Source: Acidobacteriota bacterium (GTDB taxonomy: Bacteria > Acidobacteriota > UBA6911 > RPQK01 > JAJDTT01). From it: a stretch of 53,350 nt of DNA. The position numbers and the translations under genes are program-made. Shown here in pieces: positions 7,956-16,870 of this stretch. Every line of letters starts with the position of its first letter. The first letter of the stretch is position 1. The stretch is from assembly GCA_028874215.1 (NCBI GenBank), contig JAPPLF010000069.1, forward strand, positions 1 to 53,350, written 5' to 3'. The notes under the pieces are model-generated. The model had not been told where the DNA came from and made no database searches. It saw only the letters and a program-made list of their open reading frames with translations.

Positions 7956-9460
7956 CCCCCTTGCAGGCCGGAAAAGGGTCCCCGAGTCTTCCAGGCGCTG
8001 CCCGGAACGGCTGTGGGAGCCTTCTTCTCCCCCTCTTCCAGCATTCGGTGAATGGCGGCGGCCGCCAGAGGCACGGCAGGGTCTTGGGCTTGTTCCTGGT
8101 GGCCGGGGAGGGCCATCAACTCGTCCACCAGCCCCGTATTCAGTTCTCCCGCAACGAAGCCGGGGTTCTCCATCAGGGATCTGAAGAAGGGGATGGTGGT
8201 GGTCACGCCGGCGATCCGGTATTCGTCCAGGGCCCGCTTCATTCGGCGCAGAGCTTCCCGGCGGTCCGGGCCGTAGGTGACCAGCTTGCTGATCAGAGGG
8301 TCGTAGTGGACGGGAACCTCAACCCCCGCGTAGACGCCGGAATCCAATCGGACTCCGGGACCGCCCGGTTCCAGCAGGTCTCGGATCCGGCCGGGCGCCG
8401 GAAGGAAGTCGTTGTCGGGATCCTCGGCGTAGATGCGGCATTCGAGTGCGTGTCCTCGCATTCGAACGTCCTCCTGCTTCCATCCCAACGGTTCTCCGGC
8501 CGCGATTCGCAGTTGTTCCCGGACCAGATCGATGCCGGTCACCAATTCGGTCACCGGATGTTCGACCTGCAGGCGCGTGTTCATCTCCAGAAAGTAGAAG
8601 CGCCAGCCATACTCACGATCCTTTTCCACCAGGAATTCCACGGTCCCGGCGTTGTAGTATCCGGAGGCGCGGGCGACGGCCACGGCGGCCCTCCCCAGCT
8701 CGGCCCTCAAATCGGGCGTTACCACCGGCGAAGGGGCCTCCTCGACCAGCTTCTGGTGCCGGCGCTGGGTTGAGCACTCTCTCTCTCCCAGATGGATCAG
8801 GTCTCCGTTCCGGTCCCCCAGGACCTGCACCTCCACGTGACGCGGCTGCTGGAGGTACTTCTCCAGGAACACCCGGGAATCCTGGAATGACGCATGAGCC
8901 TCGCTGCCGGCGATGCTCAGGGCCGCCTCCAGGTCCTCCTCGCGTAAAACCACCCGGAGTCCCTTGCCGCCGCCACCTCCGCTGGCCTTGACCATGATGG
9001 GAAAACCGATCCGGCGGGCCGCCCGGACCGCCTCTTCCGGAGATCGAACCGGGTCCGGCGTTCCGGGAATCACCGGGACCTCGACCTCCTCCGCGATCCG
9101 GCGGCTGGCGATCTTGTCTCCCATGAGGCGCAGGGACGATACCGAGGGTCCGATGAAGACCAGGCCGGCGTCCTCGCACGCGCTTGCGAAGCGCGCGTTT
9201 TCCGAGAGGAACCCGTAGCCGGGATGGATGGCGTCGGCCCCGGCCGCCTTGGCCGCGGCCAGCACCTTTTCCACCGAAAGGTAGCTTTGGTCGGCCCGGG
9301 CCCCTCCGATGAAGTGGGCCTCGTCCGCCAATCGGACATGGAGCGAGTCGAGATCCGCCTCCGAGTAGACGACGGCCGCCGGAAGCCCCAGGTCCCGGCA
9401 GGTTCGCAGGATTCGCACCGCGATCTCACCCCGGTTGGCGATCAGCACCTTCTTGAACAT
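7940..9460 (-). CDS. accC: Biotin carboxylase subunit of acyl-CoA carboxylase
   Basis: ATP-grasp enzyme that carboxylates biotin with bicarbonate. The N-terminus MFKKVLIANRGEIAVRI is the family signature; the Gly-rich ATP loop GGGGGKG lies at about 161-167 and the EMNTRLQVEHPVTE active-site stretch near residue 300. 506 residues, slightly longer than acetyl-CoA-type AccC (about 450), with about 50 extra C-terminal residues. The start chosen is the Met of MFKK; a Met three codons upstream is also in frame. Middle gene of the leftward carboxyltransferase-carboxylase-carrier cluster. Confidence 0.92.
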   Translation of the reverse strand: MFKKVLIANRGEIAVRILRTCRDLGLPAAVVYSEADLDSLHVRLADEAHFIGGARADQSYLSVEKVLAAAKAAGADAIHPGYGFLSENARFASACEDAGLVFIGPSVSSLRLMGDKIASRRIAEEVEVPVIPGTPDPVRSPEEAVRAARRIGFPIMVKASGGGGGKGLRVVLREEDLEAALSIAGSEAHASFQDSRVFLEKYLQQPRHVEVQVLGDRNGDLIHLGERECSTQRRHQKLVEEAPSPVVTPDLRAELGRAAVAVARASGYYNAGTVEFLVEKDREYGWRFYFLEMNTRLQVEHPVTELVTGIDLVREQLRIAAGEPLGWKQEDVRMRGHALECRIYAEDPDNDFLPAPGRIRDLLEPGGPGVRLDSGVYAGVEVPVHYDPLISKLVTYGPDRREALRRMKRALDEYRIAGVTTTIPFFRSLMENPGFVAGELNTGLVDELMALPGHQEQAQDPAVPLAAAAIHRMLEEGEKKAPTAVPGSAWKTRGPFSGLQGGWSRT

Positions 9461-9470
9461 GGCTGGCAAG

Positions 9471-11021
9471 TCAGAGAGGGATGTTGCCGTGCTTCCTGGG
9501 CGGATTGGTGTCGCGCTTGTTGGCGCTCATCTCCAGGGCCCGGATCAGCTTGGGACGGGTCTGGCTGGGCTCGATGATCTCGTCCACGTAGCCCCGCTCG
9601 GCGGCCACGTAGGGATTGGCGAACTTGTTTCGAAATTCGCTGGTTTTTCGAGCCTTGAAGTCTTGCGGCTGCGATTCGTCCCGGAGCTCCCGCCGGAACA
9701 GGATCTCGACAGCCCCTTCCGGACCCATGACGGCGATCTCGGCGGTGGGATAGGCGAAGTTCAGGTCGGCCCGGATCTGCTTGGACGCCATGACGCAGTA
9801 GGCGCCGCCGTAAGCTTTCCGGGTGATGACGGTGATCTTGGGCACGGTGGCTTCCGCGAACGCGTACAGCAGCTTGGCGCCGTGGCGGATGATCCCCCCA
9901 TGCTCCTGGTCCACGCCCGGCAGAAACCCCGGCACGTCCTCGAAAACCACCAGCGGCAGGTTGAAGGCATCGCAGAAACGGACGAACCGGGCTCCCTTGA
10001 CCGACGAATCGATGTCCAGGGTTCCGGCCAGAACGGCGGGCTGATTGGCCACGACGCCGACGGGACGCCCGTCGAAGCGAGCGAAACCCACGACGATGTT
10101 GGGGGCGAAGCCGGCGTGGACTTCGAAGAAGTAGCGGTCGTCCACCACGGTCTGAATGAGGTCCTTGATGTCGTAGGCCTGGTTCGGTTCGGCCGGGATC
10201 AGGTGATTCAGCTCCTCCGAGGTCCGGTCGGCCGGGTCCGACGTCCGGACATGAGGAGGGTCGTCGACGTTGTTGGAGGGGAGGAAGGAGATCAACTCCC
10301 GTACCTGGGCCAGGCACTCCTCCTCCGTGGGACTGGCGAAGTGGGCCACGCCGCTCACGTTGTTGTGGGCCGTCGCTCCCCCCAACTCCGATTTGGACAC
10401 CTCTTCGTGAGTCACCGCGCGGATCACGTCGGGCCCGGTGATGAACATGTAGCTGGTCTTGTTCACCATGAAGATGAAGTCGGTGATGGCGGGAGAATAG
10501 ACGGCGCCGCCCGCACAGGGACCCAGGATGGCGGAAATCTGCGGAACGACGCCGCTGGCCAACGTGTTGCGGAGGAAGATCTCGGCGTAACCCGCCAGAC
10601 TGACGACGCCCTCCTGGATCCGGGCGCCGCCGCTGTCGTTCAGGCCGATGACCGGCGCCCCCATCTTCATGGCCAGATCCATGATCTTGCAGATCTTGGC
10701 CGCGTAGGTCTCGGACAGGCTGCCGCCGAAGACGGTGAAATCCTGAGAAAAGACGTAGACGAGGCGGCCGTCGATCCGCCCATGCCCGGTGATCACGCCG
10801 TCGCCGGGGATCCGGCGCTGGTCCATGGAGAAATCGGTGCAGCGATGGACGACGAACTTGTCCAGCTCCTGGAACGAGCCCTCGTCCAGCAGGAGGGCGA
10901 GCCGTTCCCGGGCGGTCAGCTTTCCCGCATCGTGCTGGCGTTGGATTCGAGCCGCGTCGTGACCCTTTTCGGCCTCCCGGTTTCGGCGTCTCAGCTCTTC
11001 AAACTGTTCCCGGGTGTCCAT
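9471..11021 (-). CDS. Acyl-CoA (propionyl-CoA type) carboxylase carboxyltransferase subunit
   Basis: 516 residues, the length and organisation of PccB-type carboxyltransferases with two crotonase-like halves. Visible motifs are [18 protein letters not shown] near the N-terminus, SGGARIQEG and [12 protein letters not shown] (oxyanion-hole Gly pairs), and a second-half [10 protein letters not shown] stretch. It transfers CO2 to propionyl-CoA or a related acyl-CoA, feeding methylmalonyl-CoA. It is the first gene of a three-gene cluster with the biotin carboxylase and carrier. The acyl-CoA specificity is not proven by sequence. Confidence 0.92.
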   Translation of the reverse strand: MDTREQFEELRRRNREAEKGHDAARIQRQHDAGKLTARERLALLLDEGSFQELDKFVVHRCTDFSMDQRRIPGDGVITGHGRIDGRLVYVFSQDFTVFGGSLSETYAAKICKIMDLAMKMGAPVIGLNDSGGARIQEGVVSLAGYAEIFLRNTLASGVVPQISAILGPCAGGAVYSPAITDFIFMVNKTSYMFITGPDVIRAVTHEEVSKSELGGATAHNNVSGVAHFASPTEEECLAQVRELISFLPSNNVDDPPHVRTSDPADRTSEELNHLIPAEPNQAYDIKDLIQTVVDDRYFFEVHAGFAPNIVVGFARFDGRPVGVVANQPAVLAGTLDIDSSVKGARFVRFCDAFNLPLVVFEDVPGFLPGVDQEHGGIIRHGAKLLYAFAEATVPKITVITRKAYGGAYCVMASKQIRADLNFAYPTAEIAVMGPEGAVEILFRRELRDESQPQDFKARKTSEFRNKFANPYVAAERGYVDEIIEPSQTRPKLIRALEMSANKRDTNPPRKHGNIPL

Positions 11022-11063
11022 GGCGGAAGCCGGTACCGGAGGCCTCTCCCCTGCCGCGGCGTT

Positions 11064-11714
11064 TCAGGCCAGGACCTTTCGCCGGTTCCAGTCGGCCAGG
11101 AACTTTTCCAGGCCAATGTCCGTCAGGGGGTGCTTCATCAGTTGCTCCAGCACCTTGGCCGGCAGCGTGGCGATTTCGGCGCCCATCTTGGCCGCCTCCA
11201 CCACGTGGACCGGGTTTCGAACCGAGGCCACCAGGACCTCCGTGTCGAAGTCGTAGTTCTCGTACATGAGCAGGATTTCGGAGATGAGCCCCATTCCTTC
11301 CTGGGAGATATCGTCGAGCCTGCCGATGAACGGGCTCACGATGGCCGCTCCGTTCTTGGCCGCCAGCAGCGCCTGGCCTGGACTGAAGATCAGCGTGACG
11401 TTGACCGAAATGCCTTCCTGGGAGACGACGTTGAGCGCCTTGAGACCTTCGCGGATCATGGGCAGCTTGACGTAGACGTTCTTGTGGAGGCTGGAGAGAT
11501 GACGCGCCTCTTCGATCATGCCTCTGGCGTCGGTGGAGACGACTTCCAGATTGACGGGTCCGTCCACGAGTTCGCAGATCTCCAGGGCCAACTCCTCAAG
11601 ATCCCGCCCTTCCTTGGCGATCAGGCTGGGATTCGTGGTGACCCCGTCGACCAGGCCGAGTTCGACTCCCCTGCGGATCTCTTCCAGGTTGGCGGTGTCG
11701 AGGAAAAATTTCAT
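11064..11714 (-). CDS. fsa: Transaldolase / fructose-6-phosphate aldolase family protein
   Basis: 216 residues, the short TalC/Fsa form. It starts [13 protein letters not shown] and has TTNPSL at 26-31 and the Schiff-base lysine at Lys83 in VYVKLPM. Either transaldolase activity in the pentose phosphate pathway or aldol cleavage of fructose 6-phosphate is possible; the short family includes both. A strong ribosome-binding site (AAGGAGGT, 11718-11725) lies a few bases before the ATG and fixes the start. It sits between the carboxylase genes and the FN3 lipoprotein. Confidence 0.92.
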   Translation of the reverse strand: MKFFLDTANLEEIRRGVELGLVDGVTTNPSLIAKEGRDLEELALEICELVDGPVNLEVVSTDARGMIEEARHLSSLHKNVYVKLPMIREGLKALNVVSQEGISVNVTLIFSPGQALLAAKNGAAIVSPFIGRLDDISQEGMGLISEILLMYENYDFDTEVLVASVRNPVHVVEAAKMGAEIATLPAKVLEQLMKHPLTDIGLEKFLADWNRRKVLA

Positions 11715-11729
11715 GAGACCTCCTTCCCC

Positions 11730-12728
11730 TCAGTTTCGGACGGCGATGCTGGCCTCCGGCGAGGGCGGGCTTTCGTTGTCTGACTTGTCCACGGCGGAGA
11801 CCCGGTACCGATAGGTCTCGCCTTTCCTGACCGTGGTGTCCGTGAACATTCGATCTTGCAACAGAGGCGAAATCTTGCGGACCGTTCCGCCTTCCAATTC
11901 CCTGTACACGAAGTAGCCTGCCAGGTCCGCCTCGCGGTTCGGGTCCCAGTAGACTCGAACCTCACTTTCCCAGTAGACCGCCGTGACATTCTGGGGAGTC
12001 CCCGGGGCGAACGAGTCCGCGGGGACGATGGTCAAAGTATCACTGGCCCGGCTCAGAATCAAAGGATCGGCATCGTGGCTGACGGCCTGGACGCTGTAGC
12101 GCTTGGGATGGCCGAAGCGGAATTCCGGGTCCCGAAACACTTCGGTGGCAACGCGATACCGGGAATTGACCAGGTATCCGACGACGTTGGCGGGACGGCT
12201 CCCGTCATGATTGGACTCGGGCCGGTCCCACTCCAGCCGCAGGTGGTTCGAGTTGACTTCGCAGCGGAGATTCCGGGGCGCCGCTGCCGCTTTGACGGAG
12301 GCCGTTCGCACCAGATTGGACGGGGGAGAAACGAGGCCGTCCAGGTCCGCGAAGCGAAGGAAATAGCCGCACGAGGTTGCGTCCCCGGGCAGTTCCAGCT
12401 CCATCCGGTACCCGGAGCCGTCATCCCGTCTCCGAAGCTGACGCCTGTAAAGGGTCAGGACCGGCTCCAGGGTTGTGTTTTCGCCGGGACACGAGCGATG
12501 GATTCGGATCTGGTCCGTCTCACTGGACGCCAGGGGAAAGTGCAGTTGAACGCGATCGTCCACCTGGACCAGCGTCAGGGTTCGAATGGTGGGAGGCGGT
12601 TGGGAGAGCGGGGGGAGCGGATCTCCCACCTTGGCGCAACCCGGCCCCGCCAGCGGCCCAATGAGCGAGATCAGGACGACGGACCGGGCCCAGGTCCGAC
12701 GGGACGAAAACTCCTTTTCGACGCGCAT
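11730..12728 (-). CDS. Fibronectin type III lipoprotein
   Basis: About 332 residues. The N-terminus has charged residues, a hydrophobic stretch and a lipobox ending at Cys31 (LAGPGC), followed by KVGDPLPP, a short motif reminiscent of the LptM/LppL lipoproteins that usually lie beside lysA. The rest contains at least two FN3-like beta domains (WDRPES and YWDPNREADLAGYFVYR stretches, the latter typical of FN3 strands). Likely anchored on the periplasmic face of the outer or inner membrane. No specific function can be assigned. It lies 15 bases upstream of fsa. Confidence 0.75.
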   Translation of the reverse strand: MRVEKEFSSRRTWARSVVLISLIGPLAGPGCAKVGDPLPPLSQPPPTIRTLTLVQVDDRVQLHFPLASSETDQIRIHRSCPGENTTLEPVLTLYRRQLRRRDDGSGYRMELELPGDATSCGYFLRFADLDGLVSPPSNLVRTASVKAAAAPRNLRCEVNSNHLRLEWDRPESNHDGSRPANVVGYLVNSRYRVATEVFRDPEFRFGHPKRYSVQAVSHDADPLILSRASDTLTIVPADSFAPGTPQNVTAVYWESEVRVYWDPNREADLAGYFVYRELEGGTVRKISPLLQDRMFTDTTVRKGETYRYRVSAVDKSDNESPPSPEASIAVRN

Positions 12729-12913
12729 TGCGGGGCTCATCCTACATGATCTTTCGCGTGGTCAGAGGGGGTCCGCGCCCGGCCCGGGAAAATTTCTTAA
12801 AACCTTTTTCGGTGCAGCGGCATCAAACATTGCAGGGAGCGGGATCAGGGATAATCTCCCCTCCTTACAAGTCCCGACAGGACACGCCAACCCTGGTTCC
12901 GCTCCCGATGGAA

Positions 12914-12932
12914 GGGCGATTTCCAATCGCCC
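12914..12932. repeat. Short intergenic palindrome
   Basis: GGGCGATTTCCAATCGCCC is a perfect hairpin of the family seen at 5161, 27345, 34762 and 52251. A related half-unit (GGCGGTTAGGAAACC) follows near 12968. They occupy the 278-base gap between the FN3 lipoprotein and the next small gene, where I see nothing else. Confidence 0.7.
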
Positions 12933-13006
12933 GGCTCTTCTGCTGTTCCCTTGCAACTCAGGAATCGGCGGTTAGGAAACCAACGCTCCGGTACGCCGGC
13001 AATGGT

Positions 13007-13225
13007 CTATTTGCAGTCCTGTAGAACCGCCGTGCGGATGAACCGGTACGCGTCCAGGCAGGTGGGACACTCGAAGAGGTGGTCGATGGTCTGGATGATT
13101 TCCAGGTTGGAGAGCTGATGGGTGGCAAGAGAATGCATCTGGCGGGCGGAGACGTGACCCCGCCGTTCGTACCGGACGGGAAACGTCACGGTAAAGGCGA
13201 TCTTGCATACAATCGGCTGGGCCAT
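13007..13225 (-). CDS. Small zf-HC2-like protein (possible anti-sigma-type zinc finger)
   Basis: 72 residues. The C-terminal half contains HLFECPTC, the HxxxCxxC pattern of the zinc-binding anti-sigma (zf-HC2) fold, preceded by a His about 16 residues earlier. Full-length anti-sigma factors go on to a membrane segment, which is missing here, so this is either a stand-alone zinc finger or a truncated gene. The true start may be an internal Met (MHSLATHQ). No sigma factor is adjacent. Moderate-to-low confidence. Confidence 0.45.
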   Translation of the reverse strand: MAQPIVCKIAFTVTFPVRYERRGHVSARQMHSLATHQLSNLEIIQTIDHLFECPTCLDAYRFIRTAVLQDCK

Positions 13226-13322
13226 CGACTCGCTCGCATCATAGCAGATAGCCTAAATACAGGAAACGGCGCCGCCATGAGAGGTTTTCCCGCGCGATCG
13301 CAGATGTGCAGCAGGTGACACC

Positions 13323-13607
13323 ATGACGACACTGAAGAAGTTGAAGAAGCGCCTCATGAAGGACCGTGAATTCCGGGAGGAATATGCGCGGGTCGATAAT
13401 GAGTTCGCTGTGATCGAGGCGCTGATTCGCGCCCGAACGGCAGCAAAGCTGACGCAGGAGGAACTGGCGGGCCGTCTGGGCACGACTCAGTCCGCCATCG
13501 CAAGGTTGGAAGGCGGTGGCGTTTCCCCATCCTTCGCTACCTTGCGCCGCTACGCCGAAGCAACCGGCACGCGGCTGGCGGTCAGGCTGATACCGGTGGA
13601 CAACTGA
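13323..13607 (+). CDS. XRE-family HTH protein, HigA-type antitoxin
   Basis: 94 residues. A helix-turn-helix of the Cro/C1 type covers about residues 38-75 (LTQEELAGRLGTTQSAIARLEGG-like turn), followed by LRRYAEATGTRLAVRL, which is characteristic of HigA-2/HipB-like antitoxins encoded directly after a RelE/HigB toxin. No intact toxin gene lies upstream: the preceding frame retains only about 20 codons before its stop, overlapping the antitoxin start. It may be an orphan antitoxin or a stand-alone regulator. The next gene is ligA. Confidence 0.8.
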   Translation: MTTLKKLKKRLMKDREFREEYARVDNEFAVIEALIRARTAAKLTQEELAGRLGTTQSAIARLEGGGVSPSFATLRRYAEATGTRLAVRLIPVDN

Positions 13608-13783
13608 ACCGGTACGTCTCCAGGCAGCTCTCGGGACCACCGTCGAGACCGAACTTTCTCGACGGTGTTCGTGTGAAAGGTGGTCAAAACGACGGCGTCT
13701 ATGTCCAGGATCGCAACCTCGCTGTCGTCGTGGCGGCGATAGGTGCGGACTGCTATATTTCGCTGGTCCAGGAGTCCAATTTC

Positions 13784-15787
13784 GTGAACCCCGCCGAGCG
13801 CGTCGCCCAGTTGCGCCAAGAGATCGAGGATCACAATTATCGGTACCACGTACTGGACGCTCCCATCGTCTCCGACCGGGAGTTCGACCTTCTCTACCGG
13901 GAATTGGTCGAGCTGGAGAAGGAGCACCCCGACCTGGTCTCGCCCGATTCCCCCACCCAAAGAGTGGGCGCCGAGCCGCAGGAGCGATTCCGAAAGGTGG
14001 CTCATCGCGAGCCCATGCTGAGTCTGGCCAACGCCTTCGACGAAGACGAACTGCAAGCCTTCTACCGCCGGGTAACGAAACAATTGGAAATGGATGAGAT
14101 CGGGCTGGTGACCGAGCTCAAGATCGACGGAGTGGCGGTCTCATTGACCTACCAGAACGGCCGGCTGCATCACGGAGCCACCCGGGGAAACGGTCTGGAG
14201 GGAGAGGACGTGACGTCGAACCTCCGGACCATCCGATCCCTGCCCCTTCGACTCCGTGAGGAACCCCACCCGTCCACTGCCGAGATCCGCGGAGAAATCT
14301 ATTTTCCGCTTTCGGGGTTCGAGCGGGTCAACCGGCAGCGATCGGAGGAAGGAGAGGCCCCCTTCGCCAACCCTCGAAACGCGGCGGCCGGGGCCCTGCG
14401 CCAGCTCGATCCGGCCGTGACCGCGACCCGGCCCCTGGCGTTTTTCGCCTACTCCCTGGGCCATACGGAAGGACTGGGGTTCGCCTCACAGGGGGAGGTT
14501 CTCCAACAGTTGATTGGGTGGGGGTTTCCCGTCAATCCTCATCACCGGTCCCATGCCGGCCTTTCGTCGGTCATCGAATACTGCCAGTCGTGGGAAGAGC
14601 AGCGCGACAGCATCGACTATGAGGTCGACGGCGTCGTGGTCAAGGTCGACCGCCTCGACCTTCAGGATCGTCTGGGCGCCGTCAGCCGCGAGCCGAGATG
14701 GGCCATCGCCTACAAGTTCGCCTCCCAGGTCGCGGCCACGCGCCTCGTCGAGATCAGGCTCAACGTGGGCCGGACCGGGGCTCTCAATCCCTACGCGATT
14801 CTGGAGCCGGTGGAATTGGGCGGAGTCACCATCCGGACCGCCACGCTGCACAACCAGGAGGACATCCGGAAGAAGGACATCCGCCCCGGCGACCGGGTTC
14901 TGATCAAGCGGGCGGGAGATGTCATTCCCCAGGTGGTGGGGCCGGTGGACAAGGATGAGGAGGGCCGGGGGGAGCCCTATGCCTATCCCGGCGAATGTCC
15001 GGAATGCGGCTCTCCCATCGTCCAGGATCCGGACGAGGCCCTGGCCTACTGCCGCAACGGAAACTGCCCCGCCCAGCGGTTCGAGTCGCTCAAGCACTTC
15101 GTCAGCCGGGCGGCGCTGGATATCCGGGGCCTGGGTCCGAAGACCCTCCGCAAGCTGCTGGAACTGGAACTGGTGGCCGGTCCGGCCGATCTCTATTCTC
15201 TGACGGCCGAACAACTGAGCGGGCTTGAGGGGTTCAAGGAAAAGTCCATCGAAAACCTGTTGGCCGGGATCGAGGGCAGCCGCCGGCAGCCTTTCCCCCG
15301 GGTGCTCTTCGGATTGGGGATTCGTCACGTAGGAGAAACCGCCGCCGCACTCCTGGCCGGGGAGCTTCGGGATGTGGAGCGCTTGATGCAGGCGTCCCCG
15401 GAGCGGATCATGGAGATTCCCGGCATCGGACCCGAGATCGCTCGCAGTGTGGCGGACTACTTCCAGGTCGATGAGAATCGCGAGCAGGTGGAGAGGCTGG
15501 GGGCGGCCAGCCTGCAGTTGAAGATGGCCGACGGCGACAGGGCCGCGCCGACGGCCTTGAAAGGGAAGACGCTGGTGGTGACCGGGACCTTGCCGTCCCA
15601 CAGCCGGAGAGAGATCTCCGAATTGATCAAGGCCAACGGTGGTAAAGTCACCAGTTCGGTTTCCAAGAAAACCGGCTACCTGGTGGCCGGATCCAATGCG
15701 GGGTCGAAGCTCCGGCGCGCCCGTGAATTGGAGGTGCCGGTCTTGACCGAAGAGGAATTCCTGAAGCTCCTGCAGGGTGAACCTTGA
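13784..15787 (+). CDS. ligA: NAD-dependent DNA ligase
   Basis: 667 residues from a GTG start, matching LigA length. The nucleotidyltransferase domain carries KIDG at 113-116 (Lys113 takes the AMP), followed by the OB domain, a four-cysteine zinc finger (CPECG ... CRNGNCP), a helix-hairpin-helix region with GIGPEIARSV and a C-terminal BRCT domain (KGKTLVVTGTLPSHSR onward). The frame is open for 37 codons upstream of the chosen GTG, but that part is unlike LigA. The enzyme seals nicks in replication and repair. Confidence 0.96.
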   Translation: MNPAERVAQLRQEIEDHNYRYHVLDAPIVSDREFDLLYRELVELEKEHPDLVSPDSPTQRVGAEPQERFRKVAHREPMLSLANAFDEDELQAFYRRVTKQLEMDEIGLVTELKIDGVAVSLTYQNGRLHHGATRGNGLEGEDVTSNLRTIRSLPLRLREEPHPSTAEIRGEIYFPLSGFERVNRQRSEEGEAPFANPRNAAAGALRQLDPAVTATRPLAFFAYSLGHTEGLGFASQGEVLQQLIGWGFPVNPHHRSHAGLSSVIEYCQSWEEQRDSIDYEVDGVVVKVDRLDLQDRLGAVSREPRWAIAYKFASQVAATRLVEIRLNVGRTGALNPYAILEPVELGGVTIRTATLHNQEDIRKKDIRPGDRVLIKRAGDVIPQVVGPVDKDEEGRGEPYAYPGECPECGSPIVQDPDEALAYCRNGNCPAQRFESLKHFVSRAALDIRGLGPKTLRKLLELELVAGPADLYSLTAEQLSGLEGFKEKSIENLLAGIEGSRRQPFPRVLFGLGIRHVGETAAALLAGELRDVERLMQASPERIMEIPGIGPEIARSVADYFQVDENREQVERLGAASLQLKMADGDRAAPTALKGKTLVVTGTLPSHSRREISELIKANGGKVTSSVSKKTGYLVAGSNAGSKLRRARELEVPVLTEEEFLKLLQGEP

Positions 15788-15816
15788 CAGTTCGCGGTGA
15801 CAGTCCCGCGAGTACC
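15788..15816 (-). repeat. 29-bp dispersed repeat, copy B
   Basis: Matches positions 119-147 in inverted orientation with four mismatches (consensus on this plus strand CAGTYCGYGGTGAMAGTCCC, continuing GCGAGYACC). It starts on the first base after the ligA TGA stop. Confidence 0.7.
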
Positions 15817-15881
15817 GGTACAACCCCCGGACGGCTGCCGGCGGGAGCGTGGGCCCGGGTTTGCATCGGATAGGATTTGTC

Positions 15882-16109
15882 GTGACATCTGACCGCAAGT
15901 CCGAACGCCATTCCCTGGAGGTCTGTCCGAGTTGCCGCTACACGCTCAGCCGGCGCAGCACGTGGTGTCCCTACTGCGGGGTTCAACTCACCCACCCGCC
16001 CTGGAAGAAGGTGGGCGCCTGGATTCTGCTGGTGTTGATCGTCTATGGGCTGGTCCAATGCCATCTTCGGTTGCTGGACGGCCCCAACGGTCTGAATTCG
16101 CTGCCGTGA
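15882..16109 (+). CDS. Small zinc-ribbon membrane protein
   Basis: 75 residues from a GTG start (an ATG 33 bases upstream is in frame). An N-terminal zinc ribbon with Cys 15, 18, 29 and 32 (CPSC and CPYC pairs) is followed by one membrane helix (about 44-59). Its stop overlaps the GTG of the PP2C gene (GTGA), so the two are translationally coupled. It may be a membrane partner of the phosphatase or simply a small zinc-ribbon protein. No function is known to me. Confidence 0.65.
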   Translation: MTSDRKSERHSLEVCPSCRYTLSRRSTWCPYCGVQLTHPPWKKVGAWILLVLIVYGLVQCHLRLLDGPNGLNSLP

Positions 16110-16849
16110 AAGTTCCCGAGATGAAGACTCCCGGCTACCGGCACCATGCGGCGACCCACGTGGGCTGGGTGCGTCCCGTGAACGAAGACACGCTGATCGA
16201 GTCGCCGGAAAATCATCTGTTCGGAGTGTGCGACGGGATGGGTGGGCATGCCGCCGGAGAAGTGGCCAGCGCACTGGCGGCTACGGTTTTCCGGCGCGTC
16301 CTGGCGGAAGGTGTCGTGTCACCGGCGTCGGCCTTGCGCGAGGCCATCCGCCAGGCGGACGAGGCGGTTTACCGGGATCAGGTGGCCCATCCGGAGCGCC
16401 AGGGAATGGGCACGACTCTCAGCGCGCTCCTGCTATCCGGACCGGCGCCGGTAGAGGCCTGGATCGGACACGTGGGCGATAGTCGTGTCTATCGGTACCG
16501 GAATCAGAAATTGGACCAATTGACGATCGATCACTCACCGGTTTTCCGGCTCTATCAGAAGGGTCTTCTCTCCAAGGAGCAGGCTCGCCGGCACCCGCAC
16601 AAGCACATCGTGGAACAGGCGCTGGGGCTGAGCCCTCCGGTCGAGACGGATGTTCTTGCCGTGGACGTCCGAGGCGGAGATCTTTTTCTGCTCTGCACCG
16701 ATGGTCTGAGCGATCAGGTCGCAGACGATGAGATCGAAGACGTCTGCCGATCCGGATCCGTCCGCGCCATGGCCCGTCATCTGGTGCAAGCCGCCAACTT
16801 CAAGGGTGGATTGGACAACGTCTCGGTGGTGCTGGTTCAGATCGGCTGA
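16106..16849 (+). CDS. PP2C-family serine/threonine protein phosphatase
   Basis: About 247 residues, a single PPM/PP2C (Stp1-type) domain. Metal-binding motifs are all present: NED just after the start strand, CDGMGGHAAGE, GDSRVYRYR, and CTDGLSD near the C-terminus. The enzyme removes phosphate from Ser/Thr of proteins, usually opposing Hanks-type kinases; no kinase is in the window. The GTG at 16106 overlaps the upstream stop; an ATG at 16121 is the alternative start. Confidence 0.92.
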   Translation: MKVPEMKTPGYRHHAATHVGWVRPVNEDTLIESPENHLFGVCDGMGGHAAGEVASALAATVFRRVLAEGVVSPASALREAIRQADEAVYRDQVAHPERQGMGTTLSALLLSGPAPVEAWIGHVGDSRVYRYRNQKLDQLTIDHSPVFRLYQKGLLSKEQARRHPHKHIVEQALGLSPPVETDVLAVDVRGGDLFLLCTDGLSDQVADDEIEDVCRSGSVRAMARHLVQAANFKGGLDNVSVVLVQIG

Positions 16850-16870
16850 TGGATGAGAAGGGGGAGAATC

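Noticed and set aside
9435-11783. 782-residue open frame on the plus strand opposite the carboxyltransferase and fsa genes
   Set aside because: It has no recognisable domain and lies antisense to two clear genes; GC-rich codon use keeps the opposite frame open.
14486-15898. 470-residue open frame on the minus strand opposite ligA
   Set aside because: Antisense to ligA with low-complexity composition and no family likeness.
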